From NCBI RefSeq assembly GCF_039534915.1, contig NZ_BAAAWE010000001.1, positions 4,030,001-4,094,000 on the forward strand: a stretch of 64,000 nucleotides of DNA. Reading direction: 5' to 3'. The position numbers and the translations under genes are program-made. This document shows, piece after piece, positions 42,109-50,993 of this stretch. The notes beneath the pieces are model-generated. The model did not search any database and had not been told where the DNA came from. It saw nothing but the letters and a program-made list of their open reading frames with translations. The stretch comes from Streptomyces roseofulvus (GTDB lineage: Bacteria > Actinomycetota > Actinomycetes > Streptomycetales > Streptomycetaceae). Positions within the stretch are counted from its first letter, which is position 1. Each line of letters begins with the position of its first letter.

Positions 42109-42192
42109 TGCGCGAGGGGGGAGTTGAACCCCCACGCCCTTGCGGGCACTGGAACCTGAATCCAGCGCGTCTGCCTATTCCGCCACCCGCGC
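42109..42192 (-). tRNA. tRNA-Leu (anticodon CAG)
   Basis: An 84-base class II tRNA. The acceptor arm is GCGCGGG/CTCGCGC with discriminator A, and the D-arm region contains TGGCGGAATAGGCAGACGC. The anticodon stem CTGGA/TCCAG frames the loop TTCAGGT (anticodon CAG, reading CTG). A long variable arm (TGCCCGCAAGGGCG) and the T arm GGGGGTTCAACTCCCCC complete it. CCA is not encoded. CTG is a very frequent Leu codon in this genome. Confidence 0.95.
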
Positions 42193-42840
42193 ATTGGGTG
42201 GTCTCCCGGTCTCTCACCTTTCGGTGGGAGCGCCTGGCGACATCTGAAGATTAGCACGTCGCGGACGGTGGATTCACATCCGTTGTTTCGGCCCCCCGCG
42301 AGCAGAACAGAGGAGAGGGAGGGGCGGAGGCGGACGGACGCGCGGGGAGGGGGACGGGCGATGCGGACGGAAGGACGATCGCCCCCTCGCGAAGCTCCGA
42401 CCGCAGCCCCGGCCGGAGCCCCACCGGTCCCTCCACCGGTCCCTCCACCGGTCCCTCCACCGGTCCACCCACCGACCCACTCGCCGATCCGCCCACCGCC
42501 CCCGGCCGGAGTCGCCGCCCGCGCCGCAGGGGAGAAGTACGGAGAAGAAGGAGAGAAGGGACACAGGGGAGAGAGCGGGAGAGAGGGGAGAGACAGGGGA
42601 GAAGCGGGAGGTTGCGGCGCCGGCGGCGCCGCGCGACGCGCTCACTCGCGTACGCCGCCCCTCCTGTCGGACAGCCGCGTGCGGGACACTGTCCACAGGC
42701 CCCCTCTACGATCCCTGGGGGGAGGGCCTGTGAGAGGTGACACTCGTCCACAGGGCAGAGAAGGGGAACCAGCCGATTTCCCGACGCGTGGATACGATCA
42801 GTAAGCAGTACCAGGACGGCAACGACGGAGGAGGTGCCCC
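42193..42840. other. Gene-free stretch upstream of fhaA
   Basis: No convincing gene is seen in this 648-base gap. It holds a 12-base tandem repeat (42421-42466), a purine-rich plus strand of GGGGAGA-type units (about 42529-42608), two DnaA-box-like sites (CTGTCCACA at 42689-42697, TCGTCCACA at 42744-42752) and the expected promoter of the fhaA operon near TACGAT (42793-42798). Open frames here give only Arg/Pro/Gly-rich peptides. A clear GGAGGAGG ribosome site precedes fhaA. Confidence 0.6.
42421..42466. repeat. 12-base tandem repeat
   Basis: CCACCGGTCCCT is repeated almost four times (three full copies, then CCACCGGTCC). It is non-coding as far as I can tell. Confidence 0.85.
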
Positions 42841-43680
42841 ATGGGAGTCCTGAAGCGTTTCGAGCAGCGTCTCGAAGGTCTGGTCAACGGCACCTTCGCC
42901 AAGGTGTTCAAGTCCGAGGTCCAGCCGGTCGAGATCGCCGGCGCGCTCCAGCGCGAGTGCGACAACAACGCGCAGATCTGGAACCGCGAGCGGACCGTCG
43001 TCCCCAATGACTTCATCGTGGAGCTCAGCGCGCCCGACTACGAGCGTCTGAGCCCCTACTCGGGCCAGCTGGGCGACGAGCTCGCCGGCCTGGTCCGCGA
43101 CTACGCCAAGCAGCAGCGGTACACCTTCATGGGCCCGATCAAGGTCCACCTGGAGAAGGCCGACGACCTCGACACCGGCCTGTACCGGGTGCGCAGCCGT
43201 ACGCTCGCGTCGAGCACGTCCCAGCCGCAGCCGCACGGCGGCCACCAGCAGCAGCACCAGCCGCAGGGGCAGGGCGGCGGCTACGGGTACCCGCAGGGGC
43301 CCCCGGCCGGCGCTCCGCCGATGCCGTCCTCGCCGCCGCCCGGCGGCGCGGGTCACCGCCCGGCCGGCGGCGGCCGTCCCCCGGCGGCCGGCGGCGCCCA
43401 GGTGCGCCGCTGGATCGAGATCAACGGCAACCGCCACCAGATCTCCCGCCCGACCCTGGTCCTCGGCCGCAGCACCGACGCGGACGTGAGGATCGACGAT
43501 CCCGGCGTGTCCCGCCGGCACTGCGAGATCCGGACCGGAACGCCCTCGACGATCCAGGATCTCGGATCCACCAACGGCATCGTGGTGGACGGGCAGCACA
43601 CCACCCGCGCTACGCTCCGCGACGGCTCGCGGATCGTCGTGGGCAGCACCACCATCGTTTACCGGCAAGCCGAAGGGTGA
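42841..43680 (+). CDS. fhaA: FHA-domain protein FhaA (DUF3662)
   Basis: Cytoplasmic phosphothreonine-reading protein of 279 residues. The N-terminal DUF3662 domain (1-120; MGVLKRFEQRLEGLVNGTFA) precedes a Gln/Pro/Gly-rich linker and a C-terminal FHA domain (about 185-279: LVLGRSTDADVRIDDPGVSRRHCEI with the key Arg, Ser and His, then LGSTNGI). In mycobacteria FhaA binds the kinase PknB and the MviN pseudokinase in cell-wall control. First gene of the fhaA-fhaB-pstP-ftsW-pbpA-pknB cluster, and preceded by GGAGGAGG. Confidence 0.95.
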   Translation: MGVLKRFEQRLEGLVNGTFAKVFKSEVQPVEIAGALQRECDNNAQIWNRERTVVPNDFIVELSAPDYERLSPYSGQLGDELAGLVRDYAKQQRYTFMGPIKVHLEKADDLDTGLYRVRSRTLASSTSQPQPHGGHQQQHQPQGQGGGYGYPQGPPAGAPPMPSSPPPGGAGHRPAGGGRPPAAGGAQVRRWIEINGNRHQISRPTLVLGRSTDADVRIDDPGVSRRHCEIRTGTPSTIQDLGSTNGIVVDGQHTTRATLRDGSRIVVGSTTIVYRQAEG

Positions 43681-43690
43681 AGCGGGGGCA

Positions 43691-44215
43691 ATGTCAGAGC
43701 TGACCCTGACGGTCATGCGGCTGGGTTTCCTGGCCGTTCTGTGGCTGTTCGTCATCGTGGCCGTGCAGGTCATCCGCAGCGACCTGTTCGGTACGCGGGT
43801 GACCCAGCGCGGTTCCCGCCGCCAGGAGGCGCGTCCGCAGCAGGGCGGGCGCCAGCCCGCCGCGCCGCCGCAGCAGCGCGCGCAGCAGCAGCCGGCCGGC
43901 GGTGGCCGGTCGCGCCGCGGCGCCCCGACGAAGCTCGTCGTCTCCGAGGGCACCCTCACCGGCACGACCGTGGCCCTCCAGGGGCAGACGATCACCCTGG
44001 GCCGGGCGCACGACTCGACGATCGTGCTGGACGACGACTACGCGTCCAGCCGGCACGCCCGGATCTACCCCGACCGGGACGGCCAGTGGATCGTCGAGGA
44101 CCTCGGGTCCACGAACGGCACGTACCTGGACCGGACCCGCCTCACCACCGCAACGCCGATTCCGCTGGGGGCGCCGATCCGCATCGGCAAGACCGTCATC
44201 GAGCTGCGGAAGTAG
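43691..44215 (+). CDS. fhaB: Membrane FHA-domain protein FhaB (FipA)
   Basis: Protein of 174 residues with an N-terminal membrane helix (LTVMRLGFLAVLWLFVIVAVQVI) and a cytoplasmic FHA domain at the C-terminus (ITLGRAHDSTIVLDDDYASSRHARI, LGSTNGTYLD). A Gln/Arg/Pro-rich linker lies between. In mycobacteria it links kinase signals to FtsZ/FtsQ. It starts 10 bases after fhaA with GCGGGGG before ATG. Confidence 0.95.
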   Translation: MSELTLTVMRLGFLAVLWLFVIVAVQVIRSDLFGTRVTQRGSRRQEARPQQGGRQPAAPPQQRAQQQPAGGGRSRRGAPTKLVVSEGTLTGTTVALQGQTITLGRAHDSTIVLDDDYASSRHARIYPDRDGQWIVEDLGSTNGTYLDRTRLTTATPIPLGAPIRIGKTVIELRK

Positions 44216-44311
44216 TACGACAATGAGCGAGCTGACCGGAGCGACCGGAGGGCGGGCAGTGTGGGTCGAGACCGGCTGTACCCCGATGCAGCGGCGACAG
44301 GGCAGGTGGGC

Positions 44312-45811
44312 ATGAGTCTCTCCCTGCGATTCGCCGCGGGCTCGCACAAGGGCATGATCCGCGAGGGCAACGAGGACTCCGGCTACGCCGGTCCCCGGCT
44401 GCTCGCGATCGCCGACGGCATGGGCGGCCAGGCCGCCGGCGAGGTCGCCTCCTCCGAGGTGATCTCGACGCTCGTCACGCTCGACGACGACATCCCCGGC
44501 TCCGACATCCTCACCTCGCTCGGTACGGCGGTGCAGCGCGCCAACGACCAGCTCCGGATGATGGTCGAGGAGGACCCGCAGCTGGAGGGCATGGGCACCA
44601 CGCTCACCGCCCTGCTGTGGACGGGACAGCGGCTCGGCCTCGTGCACGTCGGCGACTCGCGCGCCTACCTGCTGCGCGACGGCGTCCTCACCCAGATCAC
44701 CCAGGACCACACCTGGGTCCAGCGGCTCGTCGACGAGGGCCGGATCACCGAGGAAGAGGCCACCACCCACCCCCAGCGCTCGCTCCTCATGCGCGCGCTC
44801 GGCAGCGGCGACCACGTCGAGCCCGACCTCTCCATCCGCGAGGTCCGCGCCGGCGACCGGTACCTGATCTGCTCCGACGGCCTGTCCGGCGTGGTGTCCC
44901 ACCAGACCCTGGAGGACACCCTCGCCAGCTACCAGGGCCCGCAGGAGACCGTGCAGGAGCTGATCCAGCTCGCGCTGCGCGGCGGCGGCCCCGACAACAT
45001 CACGGTGATCGTCGCCGACGTCCTCGACGTCGACGGCGGCGACACCCTCGCCGGCCACCTCAGCGACACCCCGGTCGTCGTCGGCGCGGTCGCCGAGAAC
45101 CAGCAGCAGCTGAACGACGGCGGCGCGATGCAGACCCCGGCCGGCCGCGCCTCCGGGCTCGGCCGCCCCGCCCACCACCAGCCCCCCGCCGGCGGCTTCG
45201 GCCCGCCCGGCAGCGGCGACGACCACGGCTACGGCTCCATGCCGCCGCACGGCGCCTTCGACGCGTACACGGACGACGACTTCGTCAAGCCGCGGAAGCG
45301 GCGCCGGTGGATCGGGCGCACCGTGATCCTCGTCCTCGCCCTCGGCGTCCTCGCCGGCGGTGCGTACGGCGGCTGGCGCTGGACCCAGACCCAGTACTAC
45401 GTGGGCTCCAACGCCGAGCACGTGGCGCTGTACCGGGGCATCAGCCAGGACCTCGCCTGGGTGAAGCTCTCGGAGGTCGAGAAGGACCACCCCGAGATCG
45501 AACTCAAGTACCTCCCCGCCTACCAGCGGAAGCAGGTCGAGGACACCATCGCGGGCGGCAGCCTCGCCAAGGCCCAGACGAAGATCTCCGAGCTGGCGGT
45601 CCAGGCCTCGGCCTGCAAGAAGACCGAAGAGCGCCGCGTGGCGAAGGAGAAGGCCGACAAGGAGAAGGCCGCCGAGGCGGCCGAGAAGCCGGCCGACGGC
45701 GACAGCGCCGACGCCAAGCCCGAATCCAAGCCCACCACAGCCGCTCCGACCCCGGGTCCCACCCTCACCTCGGAGGAGCAGAAGCTGGCCTCGAACTGCG
45801 GCAAGCAGTAA
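44312..45811 (+). CDS. pstP: PP2C-type Ser/Thr phosphatase PstP
   Basis: Membrane phosphatase of 499 residues that reverses PknB phosphorylation. The PP2C domain (1-240) has the metal ligands in GNEDSGYA and IADGMGGQAAGEVAS, with VHVGDSRAYLLRDG, LICSDGLSGVV and GGPDNITVIV. A Gly/Pro/His-rich linker leads to one membrane helix (VILVLALGVLAGGAYGGW, near residues 333-352). The outer part ends in a Lys/Glu/Ala-rich helix. ATG at 44312 was chosen because the domain begins there; the frame is open back to 44261. Confidence 0.94.
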   Translation: MSLSLRFAAGSHKGMIREGNEDSGYAGPRLLAIADGMGGQAAGEVASSEVISTLVTLDDDIPGSDILTSLGTAVQRANDQLRMMVEEDPQLEGMGTTLTALLWTGQRLGLVHVGDSRAYLLRDGVLTQITQDHTWVQRLVDEGRITEEEATTHPQRSLLMRALGSGDHVEPDLSIREVRAGDRYLICSDGLSGVVSHQTLEDTLASYQGPQETVQELIQLALRGGGPDNITVIVADVLDVDGGDTLAGHLSDTPVVVGAVAENQQQLNDGGAMQTPAGRASGLGRPAHHQPPAGGFGPPGSGDDHGYGSMPPHGAFDAYTDDDFVKPRKRRRWIGRTVILVLALGVLAGGAYGGWRWTQTQYYVGSNAEHVALYRGISQDLAWVKLSEVEKDHPEIELKYLPAYQRKQVEDTIAGGSLAKAQTKISELAVQASACKKTEERRVAKEKADKEKAAEAAEKPADGDSADAKPESKPTTAAPTPGPTLTSEEQKLASNCGKQ

Positions 45812-45837
45812 GCACCCGTAGGGGGCCTGTCACCACC

Positions 45838-47259
45838 ATGAGCGTTGTCACCAACACGACCACCATCGGCGCGATCGAGGCGCCGAGCCGCCGCAACACG
45901 GAGCTGGCGCTCCTCGGCTTCGCCGTCGCCATCCCGGTGTTCGCGTACCTCAACGTCGGGCTCGCGCTGGACGGCGAAGTCCCGGCCGGCATGCTCGGGT
46001 ACGGGCTCGGCCTGGCGCTCCTCGCGACCGTCGCCCACCTCGTGGTGCGCAAGTGGGCCCCGTACGCGGACCCGCTGCTGCTGCCGCTGGCGACCCTGCT
46101 CAACGGCATGGGCCTGGTGCTGATCTGGCGCCTGGACCAGTCGCCGCGGCTGATCGCGACGTCGATGCGGCTGTACAAGAGCTTCAGCCCCGACGCGCCC
46201 GCCCAGATGATGTACTCGGCGATCGGCATCGCGATGCTGGCGGCCGTGCTGCTGCTGCTGAAGGACCACCGGGTCCTCCAGCGCTACACGTACATCTCGA
46301 TGATGGCGGCGCTCGTCCTCCTGCTGCTCCCCCTGGTGCCCGGGCTCGGTTCCGCCGTCTACGGCGCCAAGATCTGGATCAACGTCGCGGGCTTCTCCAT
46401 CCAGCCCGGTGAGTTCGCGAAGATCGTCCTCGCCGTGTTCTTCTCCGGCTACCTGATGGTGAAGCGCGACGCGCTGGCCCTGGCCAGCCGCCGCTTCATG
46501 GGGCTCTACCTGCCCCGCGGCCGTGACCTCGGTCCGATCCTCACGATCTGGGCGGTCAGCCTCCTCATCCTGATCTTCGAGAACGACCTCGGTACGTCCC
46601 TGCTGTTCTTCGGCATGTTCGTGATCATGCTGTACGTCGCGACCGAGCGGACCAGCTGGATCGTCATGGGTCTGCTGATGTCCGTCGCCGGCGCGGTCGG
46701 CGTGGCCTCCTTCGCGAGCCACGTCCAGGCCCGTGTCGACGCCTGGGCCGACCCGTTCTCGTGTGCCGAGAAGGTCGCCGCCTGTGACCAGATGACCGAG
46801 GTGCTGATGTCCTTCGGCTCCGGCGGCATCCTCGGCACCGGCCTCGGCCAGGGCAACTCGGACCTCATCGGCTTCGCCGCCAACTCCGACTTCATCTTCG
46901 CCACCGTCGGCGAGGAGCTCGGTCTCGCCGGCGTCATGGTCTTCCTGCTCCTGTACGGCCTGATCATCGAGCGCGGCATCCGCACCGCCCTCGCCGCCCG
47001 CGACCCCTTCGGCAAGCTGCTGGCGATGGGCCTCTCCGGCGCCTTCGCGCTGCAGATCTTCGTCGTCGCCGGCGGTGTGATGGGCCTCATCCCGCTCACC
47101 GGTATGACGATGCCGTTCCTCGCGTACGGCGGTTCGTCCGTCATCGCCAACTGGGCCCTGATCGGCATCCTGATCCGGATCAGCGACACCGCGCGCCGCC
47201 CCGCGCCCGCCCCCGCCCCGAACCCCGACGCCGAGATGACCCAGGTGGTCCGTCCGTGA
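45838..47259 (+). CDS. FtsW/RodA/SpoVE-family glycan polymerase
   Basis: SEDS peptidoglycan glycosyltransferase of 473 residues with about ten helices. Diagnostic features are IQPGEFAKIVLAVFFSGYL, FENDLGTSLLFFGMFV with the catalytic Asp region, ATVGEELGLAGVMVFLL and FLAYGGSSVIANWALIG. It works with the penicillin-binding protein encoded next, which it overlaps by four bases (GTGA). Streptomyces carries several SEDS proteins; the place beside pknB and pbpA marks this as the RodA/FtsW-like one of the kinase locus. Confidence 0.94.
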   Translation: MSVVTNTTTIGAIEAPSRRNTELALLGFAVAIPVFAYLNVGLALDGEVPAGMLGYGLGLALLATVAHLVVRKWAPYADPLLLPLATLLNGMGLVLIWRLDQSPRLIATSMRLYKSFSPDAPAQMMYSAIGIAMLAAVLLLLKDHRVLQRYTYISMMAALVLLLLPLVPGLGSAVYGAKIWINVAGFSIQPGEFAKIVLAVFFSGYLMVKRDALALASRRFMGLYLPRGRDLGPILTIWAVSLLILIFENDLGTSLLFFGMFVIMLYVATERTSWIVMGLLMSVAGAVGVASFASHVQARVDAWADPFSCAEKVAACDQMTEVLMSFGSGGILGTGLGQGNSDLIGFAANSDFIFATVGEELGLAGVMVFLLLYGLIIERGIRTALAARDPFGKLLAMGLSGAFALQIFVVAGGVMGLIPLTGMTMPFLAYGGSSVIANWALIGILIRISDTARRPAPAPAPNPDAEMTQVVRP

Positions 47260-48716
47260 ACAAGCCGCTGCGCCGGGTCGCGATCTTCTGCGGCCTGCTC
47301 GTCCTCGCCCTGCTCCTGCGCGACAACTGGCTCCAGTTCGTCCGCGCCGACGAGCTGAACTCGCACGCGGACAACAAGCGCGTCCAGATCGAGCGGTACG
47401 CCACCGAGCGCGGCAACATCATCGTCGACGGCAAGCCGATCACCGGCTCCGTGGACTCGGGCGGCACCTACTACAAGTACAAGCGGACCTATGTGAACGG
47501 CCCCATGTGGGCCCCGGTCACCGGGTACGCCTCCCAGGTGTACGACGCCAACTTCATCGAGAAGATCGAGGACGGCATCCTCACCGGCAACGACGACCGG
47601 CTCTTCTTCGACCGCACCCTCGCCATGTTCACCGGCGAGAAGAAGAAGGGCGGCGACGTCGTCACCACCCTCAACGGCGCCGCGCAGAAGGCCGCCTTCG
47701 AGGGCCTGGGAAAGAACACCGGCGCCGTCGTCGCGATCGAGCCGTCGACCGGCAAGATCCTGGCGATGGCCTCCACCCCCTCGTACGACCCGTCGACCAT
47801 CGCCGGAAGCAACGACGAGAAGGCCTGGGTCTCCCTCAACGAGTCCAAGGCCAAGCCGATGCAGAACCGCGCGCTGCGCGAGATCTACCCGCCCGGCTCG
47901 GTCTTCAAGGTCGTGACCGCGGCCGCCGCCCTGGAGGCCGGCAAGGTCACGGACATCGACGCGGCGACCGAGACGCCCGAGGGCTGGAAGATCCCGCTGT
48001 CCACCGTCCCGATGAAGAACCACTCGGGCGGCTGTGCCAACGCCAGCCTCAACGAGGCGCTGCGGATCTCCTGCAACTCGGTCTTCGCCAAGCTCGGTGA
48101 CGACGTCGGCGTCGAGAAGATGAACGAGATGGCGGAGAAGTTCGGCTTCAACGCCGAGCAGTTCACCCCCGTCCGGTCCGCCGCCTCGGTCTACGACAAG
48201 AAGGCCGACCGCGGTGGCAACGCGCTCTCCTCCATCGGCCAGTTCAACACCGCGACCACCCCGCTCCAGATGGCGATGGTCACCGCGGCGATCGCGAACG
48301 ACGGCAAGCTGATGAAGCCGTACATGATCGACCAGCTGCGGGCGCCGAACCTGGACGTCATCAAGCAGAACGAGCCGGAGCAGCTCAGCCAGCCGGTCTC
48401 CCCGGAGAACGCGCAGAAGCTCCAGGCCATGATGGAGAACGTCGTCGCCAAGGGCACCGGCAGCAGGGCCGACCTGAACATGGACGGCGTGAAGGTCGGC
48501 GGCAAGACCGGTACCGCGCAGCACGGCGAGAAGAACGCCAAGCGCCCGTACGCGTGGTTCATCTCGTACGCCAAGACCGACCAGGGCTCCCCCGTCGCGG
48601 TCGCCGTGATCGTCGAGGACGCCGAGGGCGTCGGCCGTGAGGACATCAGCGGTGGCGGTCTGGCCGCGCCGATCGCGAAGGCGGTCATGAAGGCGGTCCT
48701 GAAGAGCCGCGGCTGA
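47256..48716 (+). CDS. pbpA: Class B penicillin-binding protein (PbpA type)
   Basis: Peptidoglycan transpeptidase of 486 residues. There is one N-terminal helix (VAIFCGLLVLALLLRDNW), a short dimerisation part (YATERGNIIVDG) and the catalytic domain with SVFK (in PPGSVFKVVTA), SCN (in RISCNSVF) and KTGTAQ. The GTG start overlaps the stop of the SEDS gene, showing coupled synthesis. The gene ends 159 bases before pknB. Confidence 0.95.
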   Translation: MNKPLRRVAIFCGLLVLALLLRDNWLQFVRADELNSHADNKRVQIERYATERGNIIVDGKPITGSVDSGGTYYKYKRTYVNGPMWAPVTGYASQVYDANFIEKIEDGILTGNDDRLFFDRTLAMFTGEKKKGGDVVTTLNGAAQKAAFEGLGKNTGAVVAIEPSTGKILAMASTPSYDPSTIAGSNDEKAWVSLNESKAKPMQNRALREIYPPGSVFKVVTAAAALEAGKVTDIDAATETPEGWKIPLSTVPMKNHSGGCANASLNEALRISCNSVFAKLGDDVGVEKMNEMAEKFGFNAEQFTPVRSAASVYDKKADRGGNALSSIGQFNTATTPLQMAMVTAAIANDGKLMKPYMIDQLRAPNLDVIKQNEPEQLSQPVSPENAQKLQAMMENVVAKGTGSRADLNMDGVKVGGKTGTAQHGEKNAKRPYAWFISYAKTDQGSPVAVAVIVEDAEGVGREDISGGGLAAPIAKAVMKAVLKSRG

Positions 48717-48874
48717 TCTTGCGAAGGGCCGGTGCCCGCCAGGTACCGGTCAGGTATCAGCTGCCCTCCGCGCGCGGTACGGCTCTTCGGGGCCGGTACC
48801 GTATGCGCGGACAGCACACACCGCCGGACCACCCAAGGGTGCGGTCGGGACAGACGGAGAGGGCTGGATCAACT

Positions 48875-50914
48875 ATGGAAGAGCCGCGTCGCCTCGGCGG
48901 CCGGTACGAGCTGGGCTCGGTGCTCGGCCGTGGTGGCATGGCCGAGGTGTACCTCGCGCAGGACACCCGGCTCGGCCGCACCGTCGCCGTGAAGACGCTG
49001 CGGGCCGACCTGGCCCGTGACCCGTCCTTCCAGGCCCGGTTCCGCCGTGAGGCACAGTCCGCCGCCTCCCTGAACCACCCGGCGATCGTCGCGGTCTACG
49101 ACACCGGCGAGGACTACGTCGACGGGGTCTCCATCCCGTACATCGTGATGGAGTACGTCGACGGCTCGACCCTCCGCGAGCTGCTGCACTCCGGCCGCAA
49201 GCTGCTGCCGGAGCGGACGCTGGAGATGACCGTCGGCATCCTGCAGGCGCTGGAGTACTCGCACCGCGCCGGCATCGTGCACCGCGACATCAAGCCCGCG
49301 AACGTGATGCTGACCCGCACCGGCCAGGTCAAGGTCATGGACTTCGGCATCGCGCGCGCCATGGGCGACGCGGGCATGACCATGACGCAGACGGCCGCGG
49401 TCATCGGCACCGCCCAGTACCTCTCCCCGGAGCAGGCCAAGGGCGAGCAGGTCGACGCCCGCTCCGACCTGTACTCCACGGGCTGCCTGCTCTACGAACT
49501 GCTCACCGTCCGGCCGCCGTTCATCGGCGACTCCCCCGTGGCCGTCGCCTACCAGCACGTCCGGGAAGAGCCGCAGCCGCCGAGCAACTTCGACGCCGAG
49601 ATCACGCCCGAGATGGACGCCATCGTCCTCAAGGCGCTGGTCAAGGACCCCGACTACCGCTACCAGTCCGCCGACGAGATGCGCGCGGACATCGAGGCGT
49701 GCCTCGACGGGCAGCCGGTCGCGGCCGCCGCCGCGATGGGCATGGGCGGCGCGCAGGCGTACAACGGCTACGGCTACCCGCCGGAGGACCAGCCGACCAC
49801 CGCGCTGCGCCAGGCCGACCCGGTCGGTCAGACCTCGATGATGCCGCCGGTCCCGCCGGACGGCGGGGGCTACGGCGGGTACGACGGTTACGACGACCGT
49901 CCGGACCGCCGCCGCGGCGGCCAGAAGAAGTCGAACGCCTCGACGATCCTGCTGGCGCTCTGCGGTGTCCTGGTGCTGGTGGGCGCGATCTTCATCGCCC
50001 AGTACCTCATGAACACCACCGACACCCCGCAGCAGACGACGGTGCCGCAGCTCGTCGGCCAGAAGATGGCCGACGCGCAGAAGGCGGCGGTCAACTCCCA
50101 GGTGAAGGTGCAGGAGGCGGGCAGCGAGCGCTGCGAGCAGCCCACCGGCGCGATCTGCCGCCAGAACCCGGTCGCCGACGGCACCAGCAAGATGGACGTC
50201 GACGCCACCATCCAGGTGTGGATCTCCGAGGGCGCGCCGCTCGTGGAGGTCCCGGACGTCCAGGAGCAGTCGCTGGAGCGGGCCCGGGAGACCCTGGAGG
50301 GCAAGGGCTTCAAGGTCAAGGTCGAGGAGGAGGAGTCCGAGGAGGACCCCGGCACCGTGCTGCGGCAGAACCCGCAGAACGGCACCAAGGCCGAGAAGAA
50401 CTCCGAGGTGACCCTCACGGTCGCCAAGCAGAAGCTGACGAACCTGCCGCAGGTGACGGACCGCGACATCAGCCTGGCGCTCCAGCAGCTGAACGGCCTC
50501 CAGTTCACCAACGTGAAGCAGGAGGAGGTCGACAGCGACAAGCCCAAGGGCACGGTCGTGGAGCAGAACCCGCCGGGTAACACCAACCAGCCGCTGGACG
50601 TCGAGATCACCCTGAAGGTCTCGAAGGGCCCGCAGGTGACTCCGGTCACGATCCCCGGGGACCTGGCCGGCAAGACGCTGAAGGAAGTCCGGGACTGGTT
50701 CCAGAGCCAGGGCGTGTCGGTCGTGGTGGCCGGTGTCGACAAGGACGACGCGCGCGTCCTCCAGTCGGCGCCCGGCGCGGGTCAGACGGTCAACAAGGGC
50801 GGCTCGGTCACCCTGTTCACCGCGGACGCGGGCGGTGGCAACCCCGGCGGGAACACCGGACAGCCGGGCGGCGACAACAACGGCGACGGCAACATCGGCG
50901 GCTGGTTCGACTAG
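48875..50914 (+). CDS. pknB: PASTA-domain Ser/Thr kinase PknB
   Basis: Receptor kinase of 679 residues controlling cell-wall growth. The catalytic domain has VLGRGGMAEVYLA, Lys40, HRDIKPAN (from residue 136) and DFG (156-158), with GTAQYLSPEQ next. One membrane helix lies at about 352-374 (ILLALCGVLVLVGAIFIAQY). Four PASTA repeats span about 387-665, each with a QNP or SAP element (CRQNPVADG, LRQNPQNG, EQNPPGN, LQSAPGAG). The end is Gly/Asn-rich. Unlike the mycobacterial locus, no pknA lies between pbpA and pknB. A gap of 158 bases allows its own promoter. Confidence 0.96.
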   Translation: MEEPRRLGGRYELGSVLGRGGMAEVYLAQDTRLGRTVAVKTLRADLARDPSFQARFRREAQSAASLNHPAIVAVYDTGEDYVDGVSIPYIVMEYVDGSTLRELLHSGRKLLPERTLEMTVGILQALEYSHRAGIVHRDIKPANVMLTRTGQVKVMDFGIARAMGDAGMTMTQTAAVIGTAQYLSPEQAKGEQVDARSDLYSTGCLLYELLTVRPPFIGDSPVAVAYQHVREEPQPPSNFDAEITPEMDAIVLKALVKDPDYRYQSADEMRADIEACLDGQPVAAAAAMGMGGAQAYNGYGYPPEDQPTTALRQADPVGQTSMMPPVPPDGGGYGGYDGYDDRPDRRRGGQKKSNASTILLALCGVLVLVGAIFIAQYLMNTTDTPQQTTVPQLVGQKMADAQKAAVNSQVKVQEAGSERCEQPTGAICRQNPVADGTSKMDVDATIQVWISEGAPLVEVPDVQEQSLERARETLEGKGFKVKVEEEESEEDPGTVLRQNPQNGTKAEKNSEVTLTVAKQKLTNLPQVTDRDISLALQQLNGLQFTNVKQEEVDSDKPKGTVVEQNPPGNTNQPLDVEITLKVSKGPQVTPVTIPGDLAGKTLKEVRDWFQSQGVSVVVAGVDKDDARVLQSAPGAGQTVNKGGSVTLFTADAGGGNPGGNTGQPGGDNNGDGNIGGWFD

Positions 50915-50927
50915 CCCACGGTCCACG

Positions 50928-50981
50928 CACAAGGGGAGAGCCCCGGAGTCCTTCACAGGACTCCGGGGCTCTCCCCTTGTG
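50928..50981. terminator. Strong bidirectional terminator after pknB
   Basis: A perfect 24-base-pair stem beginning CACAAGGGGAGAG with a six-base loop (TTCACA) lies between convergent pknB and sortase genes. Confidence 0.92.
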
Positions 50982-50993
50982 TGCGCGCCCGCC

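Noticed and set aside
42421..42466. CRISPR-like repeat
   Set aside because: Units are only 12 bases, directly adjacent, with no spacers and no cas genes nearby.
42268..42804. Open frame of 178 codons upstream of fhaA
   Set aside because: The peptide is Arg/Pro/Gly/Glu-rich, spans tandem and purine repeats, and has no ribosome site or recognisable domain.
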